Part shown: in pieces, positions 4,363-5,055 of the stretch
Numbering within the stretch: the first letter of the stretch is position 1
How the letters are laid out: the number at the start of each line of letters is the position of its first letter
Source of the DNA: JAVBKP01 sp031553975
Lineage (GTDB): Bacteria; Bacillota; Clostridia; Peptostreptococcales; Anaerovoracaceae
Length of the DNA stretch: 5,055 nucleotides
NCBI GenBank assembly: GCA_031553975.1
Contig: JAVBKP010000029.1
Coordinates: 1 to 5,055 of the forward strand
Reading direction: 5' to 3'
Position numbers and translations under genes: made by a program
The notes under the pieces: generated by a model
Seen by the model: the letters and a program-made list of their open reading frames with translations, nothing else
Databases searched by the model: none
Told to the model about the DNA's origin: nothing

Positions 4363-4716
4363 ATGTCTATAAACGAACGATTTTTTGAGCTTCTAAAATT
4401 GCATCATACTAAGGAATCTGATTTTGCAAGAAAAACAGGGATTTCTACACAAACAATAAATGCATGGAAACATCGAGGAACAGATCCTCCTGCTAGATAT
4501 ATTTGCACAATTGCAGATTTTTTTGAAATTTCTTTAGAAAATCTTTTGAATGGAACCGAGACAAGCTATCACTTTATTGAACAGCTAAAAAGAGAAGAAT
4601 AAATTATTTTGGATTTTTACCGAAATTCTACCCCTGAAGGGCAGCAAAAGATTTTCGAACAAGCTGAGCTCTTGGGTGAAAAATATAAAAATGCACAGAG
4701 CAAAAAAAGTGTTTAG
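4363..4716 (+). pseudogene. CI-like phage repressor interrupted by an in-frame TAA
   Basis: The 79-codon ORF 4363-4602 encodes a phage CI/XRE-type helix-turn-helix domain: MSINERFFELLKLHHTKESD, then FARKTGISTQTINAWKHRG (recognition region about 21-39), and DFFEISLENLLNG (52-64). After TAA (4600-4602) the same frame stays open for 37 codons to TAG (4714-4716). It reads ILDFYRNSTPEGQQKIFEQA and AELLGEKYK, which is the usual C-terminal tail of this repressor family. One nonsense codon therefore splits an otherwise intact 117-codon gene. The 79-residue product could still bind DNA but would lack the helical tail, which probably helps dimer formation. A good ribosome site, GAGG, lies five bases before the ATG. 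The alternatives are a sequencing error, stop-codon readthrough, or a truncated but functional repressor of its own divergent promoter region. Confidence 0.8.
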
Positions 4717-4773
4717 TTAGCAAAATGGGTAATTTGGTTATTGTTGATTTTAAAAATTGAGGATTAATAAAAA

Positions 4774-5055
4774 ATGTGGTTTATCTATTTGCCAAGTTAT
4801 CTATTGGCTTTTGCATTAAAAAGCATATTCGGAAATAAGTTTGGGTTTATTTTACATTTTTTTCTTTGGACGTTTGTGTATTTCGAATCAGTAAAGTTCG
4901 TTTTGCCTCATTATAAAAATATACTAAATGTTCTTCCTAATGCAGACCTTGCTTTACTTTCACTCTTTGTAGTAACTCCTGCTATAGCAATCTTTATTAT
5001 CTTTTATTACTTTAAATCTTTAGTTGTAGCTTACGATTTAGAAATCCCATATTAT
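4774..5055 (+). CDS. Hypothetical integral membrane protein (partial, C-terminus off the right edge)
   Basis: 94 residues are visible and the frame is open at the edge. It is rich in F, L, I and Y, with about three hydrophobic segments: residues 2-16 (WFIYLPSYLLAFAL), 24-38 (GFILHFFLWTFVYFE) and 62-82 (LALLSLFVVTPAIAIFIIFYY). There is no signal-peptide cleavage site. GAGG lies about ten bases before the ATG. It follows the repressor on the same strand after a 57-base gap in which no clear promoter or terminator was found, so the two may be co-transcribed. No family was recognised. Small membrane proteins next to CI-like genes often belong to phage or ICE accessory modules, but that is context only. 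Confidence 0.7.
   Translation, partial: MWFIYLPSYLLAFALKSIFGNKFGFILHFFLWTFVYFESVKFVLPHYKNILNVLPNADLALLSLFVVTPAIAIFIIFYYFKSLVVAYDLEIPYY

Overview
The window is AT-rich, with strong Shine-Dalgarno sites and a gene set typical of mobile elements in low-GC Bacillota (Clostridia, Negativicutes or Bacilli). It looks like one end of an integrative element carrying a small cargo. The genus cannot be named from the sequence.

Layout. Everything from position 1 to 4292 reads leftwards on the minus strand. In order of transcription it is: a long structured leader; a small winged-helix DNA-binding protein of excisionase type (4095-3910); a stretch of about 240 bases with many RNA-like stems and no intact ORF; a 20-codon micro-ORF running into a long hairpin; a 9-codon leader peptide overlapping a secreted, C-terminally membrane-anchored protein (3406-2843); a VbhA-like antitoxin and Fic toxin pair (2717-1805); a terminator; a 45-residue accessory ORF; and a TnpX-type large serine recombinase (1522 to beyond the left edge). 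On the plus strand, starting from overlapping divergent promoters at about 4273-4327, lie a phage CI-like repressor with an in-frame stop codon (4363-4716) and the start of a membrane protein (4774 to the right edge).

How the parts may work together. The repressor and the leftward excisionase-type gene share a compact switch region. The two -10 boxes overlap, and an inverted repeat covers the leftward -35 region. This resembles a phage or ICE lysogeny/excision switch. The recombinase and excisionase-type protein would integrate and excise the element, and the Fic/VbhA pair could stabilise it.

The most unusual feature is a family of five intergenic repeats (1772-1804, 2738-2770, 2818-2842, 3454-3493, 3625-3650). 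Each is an exact tiling of 3 to 5 octamers of the type TGTAAACA / TGTTTACA / TGTTTGTA. The repeats bracket the cargo modules. Three of them lie directly after a stop codon in the same register, and two lie upstream of start regions. This suggests gene cassettes separated by a recombination or regulatory site. That reading is inference; the repeats and their positions are seen directly.
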